A stretch of 38,129 nucleotides of DNA from JAIOHN01 sp038258185 (GTDB lineage: Bacteria > Chloroflexota > Anaerolineae > Aggregatilineales > Phototrophicaceae): NCBI GenBank assembly GCA_038258185.1, contig JBBSQD010000024.1:1-38129 (forward strand), in the 5' to 3' direction. Below are positions 16,220 to 23,351 of this stretch, piece after piece (the stretch's first letter is position 1; every line of letters starts with the position of its first letter). The translations under genes were made by a program, and so were the position numbers. The notes under the pieces are model-generated. The model was not told the DNA's origin and ran no database searches. It saw only the letters and a program-made list of their open reading frames with translations.

Positions 16220-17158
16220 TTAATACTTGGTGACGCTGTTCAGTATTGCTTCCAGCAACCATGGGTTACGCACTGCCGAGAGATGGTAACGTTTCCAGGC
16301 GCGACCTGTCTTCTTATTACCGATTTTCACCGAATCACTGTCCACTTCCATTCCATCAAAATCAGCCAGGGTCAGATGTTTTTTGTCATAATGGAGGCCA
16401 TCAGGCCGCAACTCAATCGGCTTAAAATGAAGCGTCTTACCGCTGCGATATTCTTTGAGCAGACGCGACTTATGGGTTTCCTCGATTTTCTGGATGACAT
16501 AACCACTGAGCTGAGAAAACCCCCGATCCATGCCATAAACTGCGAACAATGGGGTGTCATCGTGAAAAAACTTAAAGCTCCCTATAATCACAGTGGTAAT
16601 GCCATTGGTATACATCACAGTGAGGTAACCCTGAACGGCATTAATCTGCTCAAAGCTGTAAAACTGCAACCCTTTCCGGGTTTTACGCTCTACACCATAT
16701 TCATGAATAAGGGTTTTGCGGTCAATAAGAAAAGTATAGGCAACATTACCCAGGAACCCCAGAGCGAGTATAAGAAGGCCAGCACCAGCAAGAATTAAAG
16801 CCAACCTAATAGCTTCTTCATTCTTATTCGACACGCCTGCAGACATCATAAATCCAGCCACTACGCCAAAAAAGAGGCCATAAATCAAACGCCGAATAAA
16901 CTCGAAGATATTGATACCAAATACCCCCAGCAACTCGCCCTTATCGGTGGGAGATTTTCGCTTCGGGCGGACAGGTTCGGCTTCTTGGGCTTCAGCAAAC
17001 GGGTCATCCAGCAGCGGCGGGTCGATCTCATCCAGCTTGTCCAGCCATTTACGGGCGACAGGATGGTCGATATCCACCAGAATTTCCCGCGCATCGTCAT
17101 AACGTTTTTGCGCGATTAAATCACGCGCTTCTTCCATATATTCGCGTGTGGTCAGCAC
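16220..17158 (-). CDS. Hypothetical two-helix membrane protein
   Basis: This is a 312-aa protein of unknown family. Residues 1-75 are soluble and helical, with a TPR-like start (EYMEEARDLIAQKRYDDARE). Two membrane helices follow (about 98-125, RLIYGLFFGVVAGFMM; and about 132-160, IRLALILAGAGLLILALG). The C-terminal 150 residues are strand-rich and basic, resembling PH-like domains (KTLIHEYGVERKTRKGL). The frame stays open to an ATG at 17323, but homology-poor sequence there and GAGGAG 5 nt before a GTG at 17158 make the GTG the likely start. It lies below the HtrA gene on the same strand, separated by a terminator. Confidence 0.7.
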   Translation of the reverse strand: MLTTREYMEEARDLIAQKRYDDAREILVDIDHPVARKWLDKLDEIDPPLLDDPFAEAQEAEPVRPKRKSPTDKGELLGVFGINIFEFIRRLIYGLFFGVVAGFMMSAGVSNKNEEAIRLALILAGAGLLILALGFLGNVAYTFLIDRKTLIHEYGVERKTRKGLQFYSFEQINAVQGYLTVMYTNGITTVIIGSFKFFHDDTPLFAVYGMDRGFSQLSGYVIQKIEETHKSRLLKEYRSGKTLHFKPIELRPDGLHYDKKHLTLADFDGMEVDSDSVKIGNKKTGRAWKRYHLSAVRNPWLLEAILNSVTKY

Positions 17159-17287
17159 GTGATCTCCTCTATGGTGAATTATTTCGATAGATATTCCATC
17201 CTGAATTATAGATTTTATTCGCGTGAATTTATCCGAATTTATCGTGAAAACCGTAAATTTTTCAGAGGGATGTTGGCTGGAAATAAA

Positions 17288-17315
17288 TAGAGGCGACCGG
17301 GGGGAGTCGCCTCTA
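17288..17315 (-). terminator. Terminator of the HtrA-type protease gene
   Basis: TAGAGGCGAC / GTCGCCTCTA form a 10-bp perfect stem with an 8-nt G-rich loop, 23 nt past the stop at 17339. A TTTATTT tail follows on the minus strand. Confidence 0.82.
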
Positions 17316-17338
17316 CTCATCAAGGGAAGATTACTAAA

Positions 17339-18430
17339 CTAGACGTGGGGACGCGGGGTTAACTGCACATCAATCTGTATCGTGTCCGTACCATTACGCA
17401 GTACAGATAATGTCACCGTGTCACCGGGTTGGGTCTGCTGGGACACATAGGTAAGCAGATCAGCCATGCCAGTCATTTCCTGACCATTGATGGCGGTGAT
17501 AATGTCCAACTGCTGCGGCACATCACCATTGGCGGCCTCGCCGGGATTCTGTAAGTTAGCACGGGCTGCCGGGCCACCGGGCTGTACCTGACCAACGACC
17601 ACGCCACGGAAATTATTAGACAGGTTGAACGCTTCAATCACATCCAGGTTGACATCGTTGCCGCCAATACCCAGGTAGCTGTATTCGACGTAACCATTGG
17701 CGATCAGTTCCTGAGCGACACGTTCCGCCAGTGTGCCGGGGATGGCAAAGCCGACACCGGAGTTGGCGCGTACCGGGCTGGCGATCTGCGCATTCACGCC
17801 GATTACCGCGCCTTGAAGATCAAGCAATGGGCCACCGCTGTTACCGGGGTTGATGGCTGCGTCGGTCTGGATGACGCCGCCAATACTAAAGCCTTCATTC
17901 AGGCCGATGATAGTCCGTTCCAGACCACTGATAATGCCGGTGGTCAGTGTCCAGCGCTCACCAAAGGGGCTACCGATGGCAATGACAGGATCACCGATTT
18001 CGAGCGAATCCGCTGTGGCAAATGTAACCGGTTGCAGTTCACTCGCGGGCAGATTGACCTGAATCACCGCCAGATCAGAATCGGGGTCGAGTCCAATGAT
18101 CTCACCACGGGCCAGCGTACCATCAAAGAAATTGACTTCGATATCGGTCGCGCCATTGACAACATGATAATTGGTCACGATATGACCAGCGGTATCCAGC
18201 ACAAAACCGGAGCCGCTTGAATACTGCTCCTGACTTTGATCCTGACCCTGGGGCATCAGACCATTTGGAGCGTCCATCTGGGAAACGACATTGATCGACA
18301 CCACCGACGGACTGACCTGATTATACAGGTTGGAAAAATCGTAGATTTGCGCGTCCTGCGCAGCAGCAGGCATGAATACACCCACCAAACCCAGCGCCAG
18401 AACACTAATTAACAGTAAACCTCTTCGCAT
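17339..18430 (-). CDS. HtrA/DegP-type trypsin-like serine protease with PDZ domain
   Basis: This is an exported quality-control protease. The signal peptide is residues 1-25 (GLLLISVLALGLVGVFMPAAAQ). The S1C protease domain spans about 35-240, and the catalytic triad is visible: His89 in IVTNYHVVNG, Asp119 in DPDSDLAVIQV and Ser198 in NPGNSGGPL. A single PDZ domain covers about 265-360 (FRGVVVGQVQPGGPAARA ... LLTYVSQQTQPGDTVTL). The length (363 aa) is typical of one-PDZ HtrA proteins. Two ATGs follow AAGGAG; the second (18430) has the better 5-nt spacing, and the longer frame to 18481 lacks a ribosome site. It probably degrades misfolded proteins outside the membrane. A TTGACA lies about 80 nt upstream, but no matching -10 box is clear. 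Confidence 0.92.
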   Translation of the reverse strand: MRRGLLLISVLALGLVGVFMPAAAQDAQIYDFSNLYNQVSPSVVSINVVSQMDAPNGLMPQGQDQSQEQYSSGSGFVLDTAGHIVTNYHVVNGATDIEVNFFDGTLARGEIIGLDPDSDLAVIQVNLPASELQPVTFATADSLEIGDPVIAIGSPFGERWTLTTGIISGLERTIIGLNEGFSIGGVIQTDAAINPGNSGGPLLDLQGAVIGVNAQIASPVRANSGVGFAIPGTLAERVAQELIANGYVEYSYLGIGGNDVNLDVIEAFNLSNNFRGVVVGQVQPGGPAARANLQNPGEAANGDVPQQLDIITAINGQEMTGMADLLTYVSQQTQPGDTVTLSVLRNGTDTIQIDVQLTPRPHV

Positions 18431-18652
18431 CATATCTCCTTGCGATTTAGGATAATTGGTTTCACTGTCCCTATTAAGCATCAGGTTTGTAAAGTTATTG
18501 TCAAGCGGAGTCTAATGAAAAATGAGTAAAACGGATTTTATGCTTATGTTTCTCTTATAGAGGGAGTTTGAAAGGAGATAAAAAACAGGGTAGCCATTAG
18601 CTGACTGCCATATGAGATGAAGAACATATCCGAAAAATAGAATTCAGTGCAG

Positions 18653-18672
18653 GGCCACGGCATGCCGTGGCC
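18653..18672 (-). terminator. Palindromic terminator of the ABC importer operon
   Basis: A perfect 20-nt palindrome, GGCCACGGCATGCCGTGGCC, lies 35 nt past the stop of the last permease gene. On the minus strand it is followed, after a short spacer, by a TTCTATTTTT run. Confidence 0.7.
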
Positions 18673-18706
18673 GTACAAGGTAAATTTACAAATACATTCT
18701 AAGTAT

Positions 18707-19657
18707 TTAACGTCCGCGAAGCTGCGGGTCAAGCACATCGCGCAGGCCATCCCCAAAGAGATTAAAGCCCAGCACGGTAATCATAATAGCGATGCCGGGG
18801 AAGAATACCATGTGCGGTGAGGTAAAGACATAATTACGCGACTCGGACAAAATCTGCCCCCACTCAGCCACAGGCGGTTGCGCACCCAGGCCGAGGAAAG
18901 CCAGTGCTGCGGCTTCCAGCACTGCCCCGCCGACACCCAGCGCACCCTGCACAATAATCGGGGTGAAGCTGTTGGGCAGGATATGCCAGAAAATAATGCG
19001 GATGTGATTCGCGCCTAAAGCCCGTTCGGCTGTGACATACTCTAATTCCTTGACGGACAGCACACTGGCACGCGTTAAGCGCGCATACACTGGCACAGAC
19101 ACAATGGCAATGGCAAACAGCGCATTCTCCAACCCCGGCCCACGGATAGTGACAATCGTAATCGCCAGTAACAGACCGGGGAAAGCCAGCATCACATCCA
19201 TAAAGCGCATGATGACGTTATCCACCCAGCCGCCGGCATAACCCGAAACGAGGCCAACCACAGTCCCCACACTAATGGCGAAGCCAACCGCTGTCAGACC
19301 GACAAATAATGAAACCCGCGAACCGTAAATAAGGCGGCTGAACAAATCGCGTCCGTTCAGGTCGAGCCCGAGGATATGCAGCGGTTCCTGACAGCCGAAC
19401 AAGGGGATGCAGGGTGCCTTACGGGGGAATGGCGGCACCTCACCGGGTACACCGATCATCGTTTGCAGGGGGTCATGAGTGGCAATGACTGGCGCAAAAA
19501 CAGCCGTCAAAATCAATACTGCAATAATCGTCATCCCCATGACTGCCGAGCGATTGCGAAACAACGCTCGTATGGTCGACTTCCAGGGGTTATCAGGCTT
19601 ATCCGCAAGGCTCACTGTTTCGGTGAGTTTGGTTGGGAGTGTTGTGGTGTGTTCCAT
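18707..19657 (-). CDS. Peptide/nickel-type ABC transporter permease, DppC-like
   Basis: This is the second permease of a family-5 importer. An N-terminal membrane helix near residues 38-58 (AVMGMTIIAVLILTAVFAPV) is followed by LDLNGRDLFSRLIYGSRVS, a hallmark of DppC/OppC proteins. The BPD_transp_1 core has about five helices, and the EAA loop reads RALGANHIRIIFWHILPNS; this loop docks with the ATPase. The end (LFGDGLRDVLDPQLRGR) is the standard DppC C-terminus, so the protein is complete. It lies 21 nt below the DppB-like gene. No ATPase gene follows; a palindromic terminator does. The imported substrate (peptide, oligosaccharide or other) cannot be told from the permease. Confidence 0.93.
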   Translation of the reverse strand: MEHTTTLPTKLTETVSLADKPDNPWKSTIRALFRNRSAVMGMTIIAVLILTAVFAPVIATHDPLQTMIGVPGEVPPFPRKAPCIPLFGCQEPLHILGLDLNGRDLFSRLIYGSRVSLFVGLTAVGFAISVGTVVGLVSGYAGGWVDNVIMRFMDVMLAFPGLLLAITIVTIRGPGLENALFAIAIVSVPVYARLTRASVLSVKELEYVTAERALGANHIRIIFWHILPNSFTPIIVQGALGVGGAVLEAAALAFLGLGAQPPVAEWGQILSESRNYVFTSPHMVFFPGIAIMITVLGFNLFGDGLRDVLDPQLRGR

Positions 19658-19678
19658 GTTCTGTACTAGCTTTCTTAC

Positions 19679-20767
19679 CTAATTCAACCGGATGCGTGGA
19701 TCAAGATAACCGTAAAGGATGTCAACCATCAGGTTAATGATGACAAAGGAAATCGCGATCACCAGAGTCACGCCCTGTACCAGTGTATAATCACGAGCGG
19801 TAATGCCATCTACCAGTGTGCGCCCGATACCGGAGAAACCAAAAATCGTCTCGGTAAGCACCGCACCACTGACCAGACCGCCAAAACTCAAACCGATAAT
19901 AGTCACGACTGGCAGCAGCGAATTGCGCACCGCATGGATAACGACCACGCTCATTTCGCGCAGACCTTTGGCGCGAGCCGTACGGGTATAATCCTGCCCA
20001 AGTGCATCCAGCAGGCTGGAGCGTGTCATACGGGCAATTATCGCCAGCGGGATCGTCCCTACCGCCAGCGCTGGCAGCAGCAGATGACGGGCAGCATCCA
20101 GAAAGAGTTCCATATTCAGGGTCAGAATGGCATTGAGTATATTAAAACGCGAAATAAATAACAGGAAATTGCTCGCGTTATCCGGGTTTTCCACGATGCC
20201 CCATGATATAAAAAAGGGCAGCGGATTAGCACCGGCTGTCAAACGGCCCGACGGCGGCAGCGCAAAAGCCGTATCCTTCAGAATCACCCCGAAGAAATAA
20301 GCCAGCATCAACCCCAGCCAGAACACCGGCATCGAGACACCGATATTCGCAAATAACATCGTGCCGACATCCACCGCAGAATTGCGCCGGTATGCCGAGA
20401 TAATACCCAGTGGAATACCCACAATTATCGCAACAAACAAAGCCGATAAGGCTAATTCAATGGTGACAGGCAAACGCTCCGCCAGCAGATCAACCACATT
20501 GCGGCCAAAACGCAGCGAAGTCCCCAGGTCGCCCTGTAGAATATTGCGCATGTAATAGGTGAACTGCACGGGCATCGGCTCATTCAGGCCATTGCGTTCC
20601 ATGTAGGCATCGCAGACGGCATCCGTGGCCCGTTCGCCCAGAACAGCACGGCAGGGGTCACCCGGAATAGAGCGATTGAGTGCAAAGGTCACCAGCAGAA
20701 TACCGAATAAAACCGGTATTGATGAAACAAGGCGTCGAATCAAAAAATTTGACATAGGGACATTCAT
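19679..20767 (-). CDS. Peptide/nickel-type ABC transporter permease, DppB-like
   Basis: This is the first permease of the importer. NFLIRRLVSSIPVLFGILLV with SIPGDPCRAVLG is the standard DppB/OppB N-terminus. The EAA loop reads RAKGLREMSVVVIHAVRNSL, and DILYGYLDPRIRLN is the usual C-terminal end. About six membrane helices are present and the length (362 aa) is slightly above average. The residues just after helix 1 contain two Cys (CRAVLGERATDAVCDAY), possibly a disulphide. Two starts are possible: ATG at 20767, or ATG at 20755, which fits the family start better; neither has a good ribosome site. A hairpin separates it from the solute-binding protein gene upstream. Confidence 0.92.
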   Translation of the reverse strand: MNVPMSNFLIRRLVSSIPVLFGILLVTFALNRSIPGDPCRAVLGERATDAVCDAYMERNGLNEPMPVQFTYYMRNILQGDLGTSLRFGRNVVDLLAERLPVTIELALSALFVAIIVGIPLGIISAYRRNSAVDVGTMLFANIGVSMPVFWLGLMLAYFFGVILKDTAFALPPSGRLTAGANPLPFFISWGIVENPDNASNFLLFISRFNILNAILTLNMELFLDAARHLLLPALAVGTIPLAIIARMTRSSLLDALGQDYTRTARAKGLREMSVVVIHAVRNSLLPVVTIIGLSFGGLVSGAVLTETIFGFSGIGRTLVDGITARDYTLVQGVTLVIAISFVIINLMVDILYGYLDPRIRLN

Positions 20768-20782
20768 CCATAAAACAACAAA

Positions 20783-20812
20783 AAGGGACAGGAAAATGAA
20801 TTCCTGTCCCTT
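20783..20812 (-). terminator. Intra-operon hairpin between solute-binding protein and permease genes
   Basis: AAGGGACAGGAA / TTCCTGTCCCTT form a 12-bp perfect stem 7 nt past the stop of the solute-binding protein gene. On the minus strand it is followed by TTTTTGTTGTTTT. It would let the binding protein be made in excess over the permeases. Confidence 0.8.
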
Positions 20813-20819
20813 ACTTTAC

Positions 20820-22475
20820 TTACTCAGCGGCTGGGGCGTTCAAGAAACCACCAAAGAAGCTGGAGAAATAGGTGAAGTTGCCATCACGGCCCGTATGAAG
20901 AGGGCTAGCGGCATCCCATGCAGCGATGAGGCTGGTATAAGCGTCACCGGCATCCAGGGTGCTGCCATCGTGGAAGGTTACACCTTCACGGATGGTGAAA
21001 GTCCACTCGGTCGCGTCTTCATTCACTTCCCAGCTTGAGGCCAGCCCGGCAATAACTTCACCAGTGTTGGGCTCATAGTTGAGCAGTGCTTCGTTGATCT
21101 GACCGCAGGCGGCGAAGGTCTCACCGTCGGTTTCGTCCAGGCAGTACAGGCTGATCGGTTCGGCATTCTGCATCCAGATGATGTTATCGTCATCAGGATC
21201 TTCCATCTGGCTGAACTGAGTCACGCCCACCTGTGCGAAGTAAACACCTTCAATGCTGGCGCGCCAGGCATTGGCGTTGGCACCATGTGCAACCGGAACC
21301 ATCGGTACCAGGTCGCGGATGGCGGTGTTGGCTTCAATGTAGATTTCGTAACGGGCATCCGGGTCACCCAGCTGTGAAGCACGGGTCAGCGGATCGGTGA
21401 TTTCTGTGAACTTCTCACCGAACTGGTCACTGGAGCCAGCGCCAAAGTGGAAGTCAAGGAAGTTGGTGGCATCCGGGTAATCCATGCCCCAGCCGAGCAG
21501 ATAGGTGCTCAGTTCGCCTGCGTCAGACGCATCGAGGAACGCACCGGATTCCATCACTTCGATGTCCAGCTGAATGCCGACTTCGGCGAGCTGGGTCTGA
21601 AGATCAACTGCAACCGTGCCGGGGGTGGGCAGATAACCACGAACCACGTCACGATAATTCAGCGGAAGTGCGAAACGGATACCATCGTCACCGCGGGGGA
21701 AGCCGGCTTCGTCCAGCAACTGGTTTGCCATTTCCACATCATAGGCCAGAGCCTCGACTTCGGGGGTAAACCCAAAGAGTACCGGCGGCATGAACTGGCC
21801 GGCAACCACTGAACCAGCGGGGTAGAAGTTATCGACAATACGTTGTTTGTCGATGGCGTATGAAATCGCCTGGCGTACCTGGAGATTATCCAGGGGTTCC
21901 ATGGCGTTATTCAGGCCAAAGTACATCACATTGGTGATTGCACCCGGAACCAGCGTCAGGCTGGGATCAGCTTCAACCACTTCAAAGTCACCGGTGCCGA
22001 TGTTAGCGATACCGTCGACATTACCAGCCTGAAGTTCAATCAGACGGGCAGCCGCTTCGGAGTTCCAGCGGAAGATCACGCTTGGCTCGATAGCGGTTTC
22101 ACCCCAGTATTCATCGAAACGGCTGAGGACGAGTTCGTTACCCAGGTCCCAGTTTTCCAGCTTGTAAGGGCCGGTGCCGATGGGGTTCTGAATCAGATCG
22201 CCGGTACCACCAGTGGATTCGACATATTCTGATGGGGAGATGGGGAAGCCAATAAAGGCCATTTTGGAACCAAATGCAGGATCTGGATTACAAAGAGAAA
22301 TTTTCAGGGTCATATCGTCGACAACTTCCATTGATTTGAAGTTGCCAGCATAACCATCAGCGCCACATTCCACTTCGGTCATCATCATGTCCTGGCCCAG
22401 AACCGGCAGCGCCAGCCCTAACACCAGAACTACCACGATGGACAGTGGGATAAGCATGTTCAATTTTTTAAACAT
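20820..22475 (-). CDS. Family-5 solute-binding protein with apparent circular permutation
   Basis: This is the exported binding component of a peptide-type ABC importer, 551 aa. The signal peptide is residues 1-27 (LIPLSIVVVLVLGLALPVLG); there is no lipobox Cys. Its family-5 motifs are out of order. Residues 48-130 (SMEVVDDMTLKISL ... QNPIGTGPYKLENW ... DEYWG) normally come about 120 residues into the mature protein. They are followed as usual by the large middle region (NLQVRQAISYAIDKQRIV; AYDVEMANQLLDEAGF). Then, after a DPDDD linker, residues 431-551 (IIWMQNAEPISL ... EALLNYEPNTGEVIAGLASS ... FTIREGVTFHDGS) are what normally starts the mature protein. AGGAGG precedes the ATG at 22475. Confidence 0.9.
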   Translation of the reverse strand: MFKKLNMLIPLSIVVVLVLGLALPVLGQDMMMTEVECGADGYAGNFKSMEVVDDMTLKISLCNPDPAFGSKMAFIGFPISPSEYVESTGGTGDLIQNPIGTGPYKLENWDLGNELVLSRFDEYWGETAIEPSVIFRWNSEAAARLIELQAGNVDGIANIGTGDFEVVEADPSLTLVPGAITNVMYFGLNNAMEPLDNLQVRQAISYAIDKQRIVDNFYPAGSVVAGQFMPPVLFGFTPEVEALAYDVEMANQLLDEAGFPRGDDGIRFALPLNYRDVVRGYLPTPGTVAVDLQTQLAEVGIQLDIEVMESGAFLDASDAGELSTYLLGWGMDYPDATNFLDFHFGAGSSDQFGEKFTEITDPLTRASQLGDPDARYEIYIEANTAIRDLVPMVPVAHGANANAWRASIEGVYFAQVGVTQFSQMEDPDDDNIIWMQNAEPISLYCLDETDGETFAACGQINEALLNYEPNTGEVIAGLASSWEVNEDATEWTFTIREGVTFHDGSTLDAGDAYTSLIAAWDAASPLHTGRDGNFTYFSSFFGGFLNAPAAE

Positions 22476-22582
22476 ATTTCCTCCTGAGAGATACATTGAT
22501 AAAGATGGTATCTGTTGTGATTTGTGAGAAAGTCACATATGGATATTGCAAATGCGTTCCTCTCGCCAGCACACGAACAATT

Positions 22583-22604
22583 ATTAAACCGAGAAGGGTT
22601 TAAT
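22583..22604. promoter_or_regulatory. Inverted repeat in the leader of the solute-binding protein gene
   Basis: ATTAAACC / GGTTTAAT, a perfect 8-bp inverted repeat with a 6-nt spacer, lies just downstream of the predicted transcription start. It could be an operator for a repressor or a 5' mRNA hairpin. Nothing in the window identifies the regulator. Confidence 0.45.
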
Positions 22605-22615
22605 TTCAGGCGTTT

Positions 22616-22645
22616 ATTATGTTCTGTAACAGGTATCCTTGTCAA
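22616..22645 (-). promoter_or_regulatory. Sigma70-type promoter of the ABC importer operon
   Basis: A perfect -35 TTGACA (22640-22645) and a -10-like CATAAT (22616-22621) are separated by 18 nt. They lie about 140 nt upstream of the solute-binding protein start codon. Confidence 0.6.
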
Positions 22646-22811
22646 ATTTAACCATACATAAAATATTTTGCTGTTTTTCGGTAATACAATCCAAAGTTTA
22701 TGAGGGTAAGCAGGTATACTCAGGCATCTTAAGTTAAGAAATAGTGTAAAATAGATAAAGATTCAATTGGAAAACCATTTGTCCGACATAGATAACGAGG
22801 GGAACGAACCG

Positions 22812-23249
22812 ATGGCCCGAACTGAAAGCACCTTCAGCGAGCGTGTAGGGGCCCGTATTTCGCCGGAACTGAAAACTCACTTGAAGGCCATGGTGGAAGA
22901 CAACCGGTTCGACAGTGAAGCTGACGCGGTGCGCGAGGCATTGTGGGCTTATGTCGAACAAGGCAAACTTTTTGTCAGTGAAGAAACTCCCCCGGCCACC
23001 AGCCCGACTGCCCCACCTGTTGAACAAGATCGCATCCAATGGCTTCTGACGGTTCTGGTTATTATGATCGGACTGGTGAGCAGTAAAATCCTGAATGCCG
23101 TGCAGAGCGAAAAGGTCAAACCGGCGGCGCTGGTGGATGAAGCGATTCAGGAGTCAATTTATAACCATCACATTTTATGGGAAAAATTACTGGTCGGGCA
23201 GCGAATGGCTCAGCACCCGCTTAAAGATGAAGAGGAAGCCGCGGGTTAG
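22812..23249 (+). CDS. Ribbon-helix-helix protein with a transmembrane helix
   Basis: This is a 145-aa protein. Residues 1-50 fit a CopG/ParD-type ribbon-helix-helix domain: a beta-strand region (RVGARISPELKTHLKAMVED) followed by FDSEADAVREALWAYVEQGK, the helix pattern of type II antitoxins and plasmid regulators. Residues 60-75 are a Pro/Thr linker. Residues about 77-97 (WLLTVLVIMIGLVSSKIL) form one membrane helix, and the C-terminal 45 residues are charged. The frame stays open to 22767, but GAGGGG 8 nt before the ATG at 22812 and the family start support 22812. No toxin gene lies beside it, so an ordinary antitoxin role is unlikely. Function unknown. Confidence 0.75.
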   Translation: MARTESTFSERVGARISPELKTHLKAMVEDNRFDSEADAVREALWAYVEQGKLFVSEETPPATSPTAPPVEQDRIQWLLTVLVIMIGLVSSKILNAVQSEKVKPAALVDEAIQESIYNHHILWEKLLVGQRMAQHPLKDEEEAAG

Positions 23250-23351
23250 GCTTTGGTTTCAGGCCATAAGCGCTGAGTAAAACCGGTGACCTGTTTGTCC
23301 GTCCCTGATTTTTACAGCATAATAAACCACTTCATCCATAAGGGAGCCCCT

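Noticed and set aside
16154..16798. 214-codon plus-strand frame overlapping the sugar transferase end
   Set aside because: It runs through a strong terminator and opposite the membrane protein gene; no ribosome site or family.
22812..23249. Type II toxin-antitoxin pair
   Set aside because: The RHH domain suggests an antitoxin, but no toxin-sized gene lies within coupling distance and the protein has a membrane helix.
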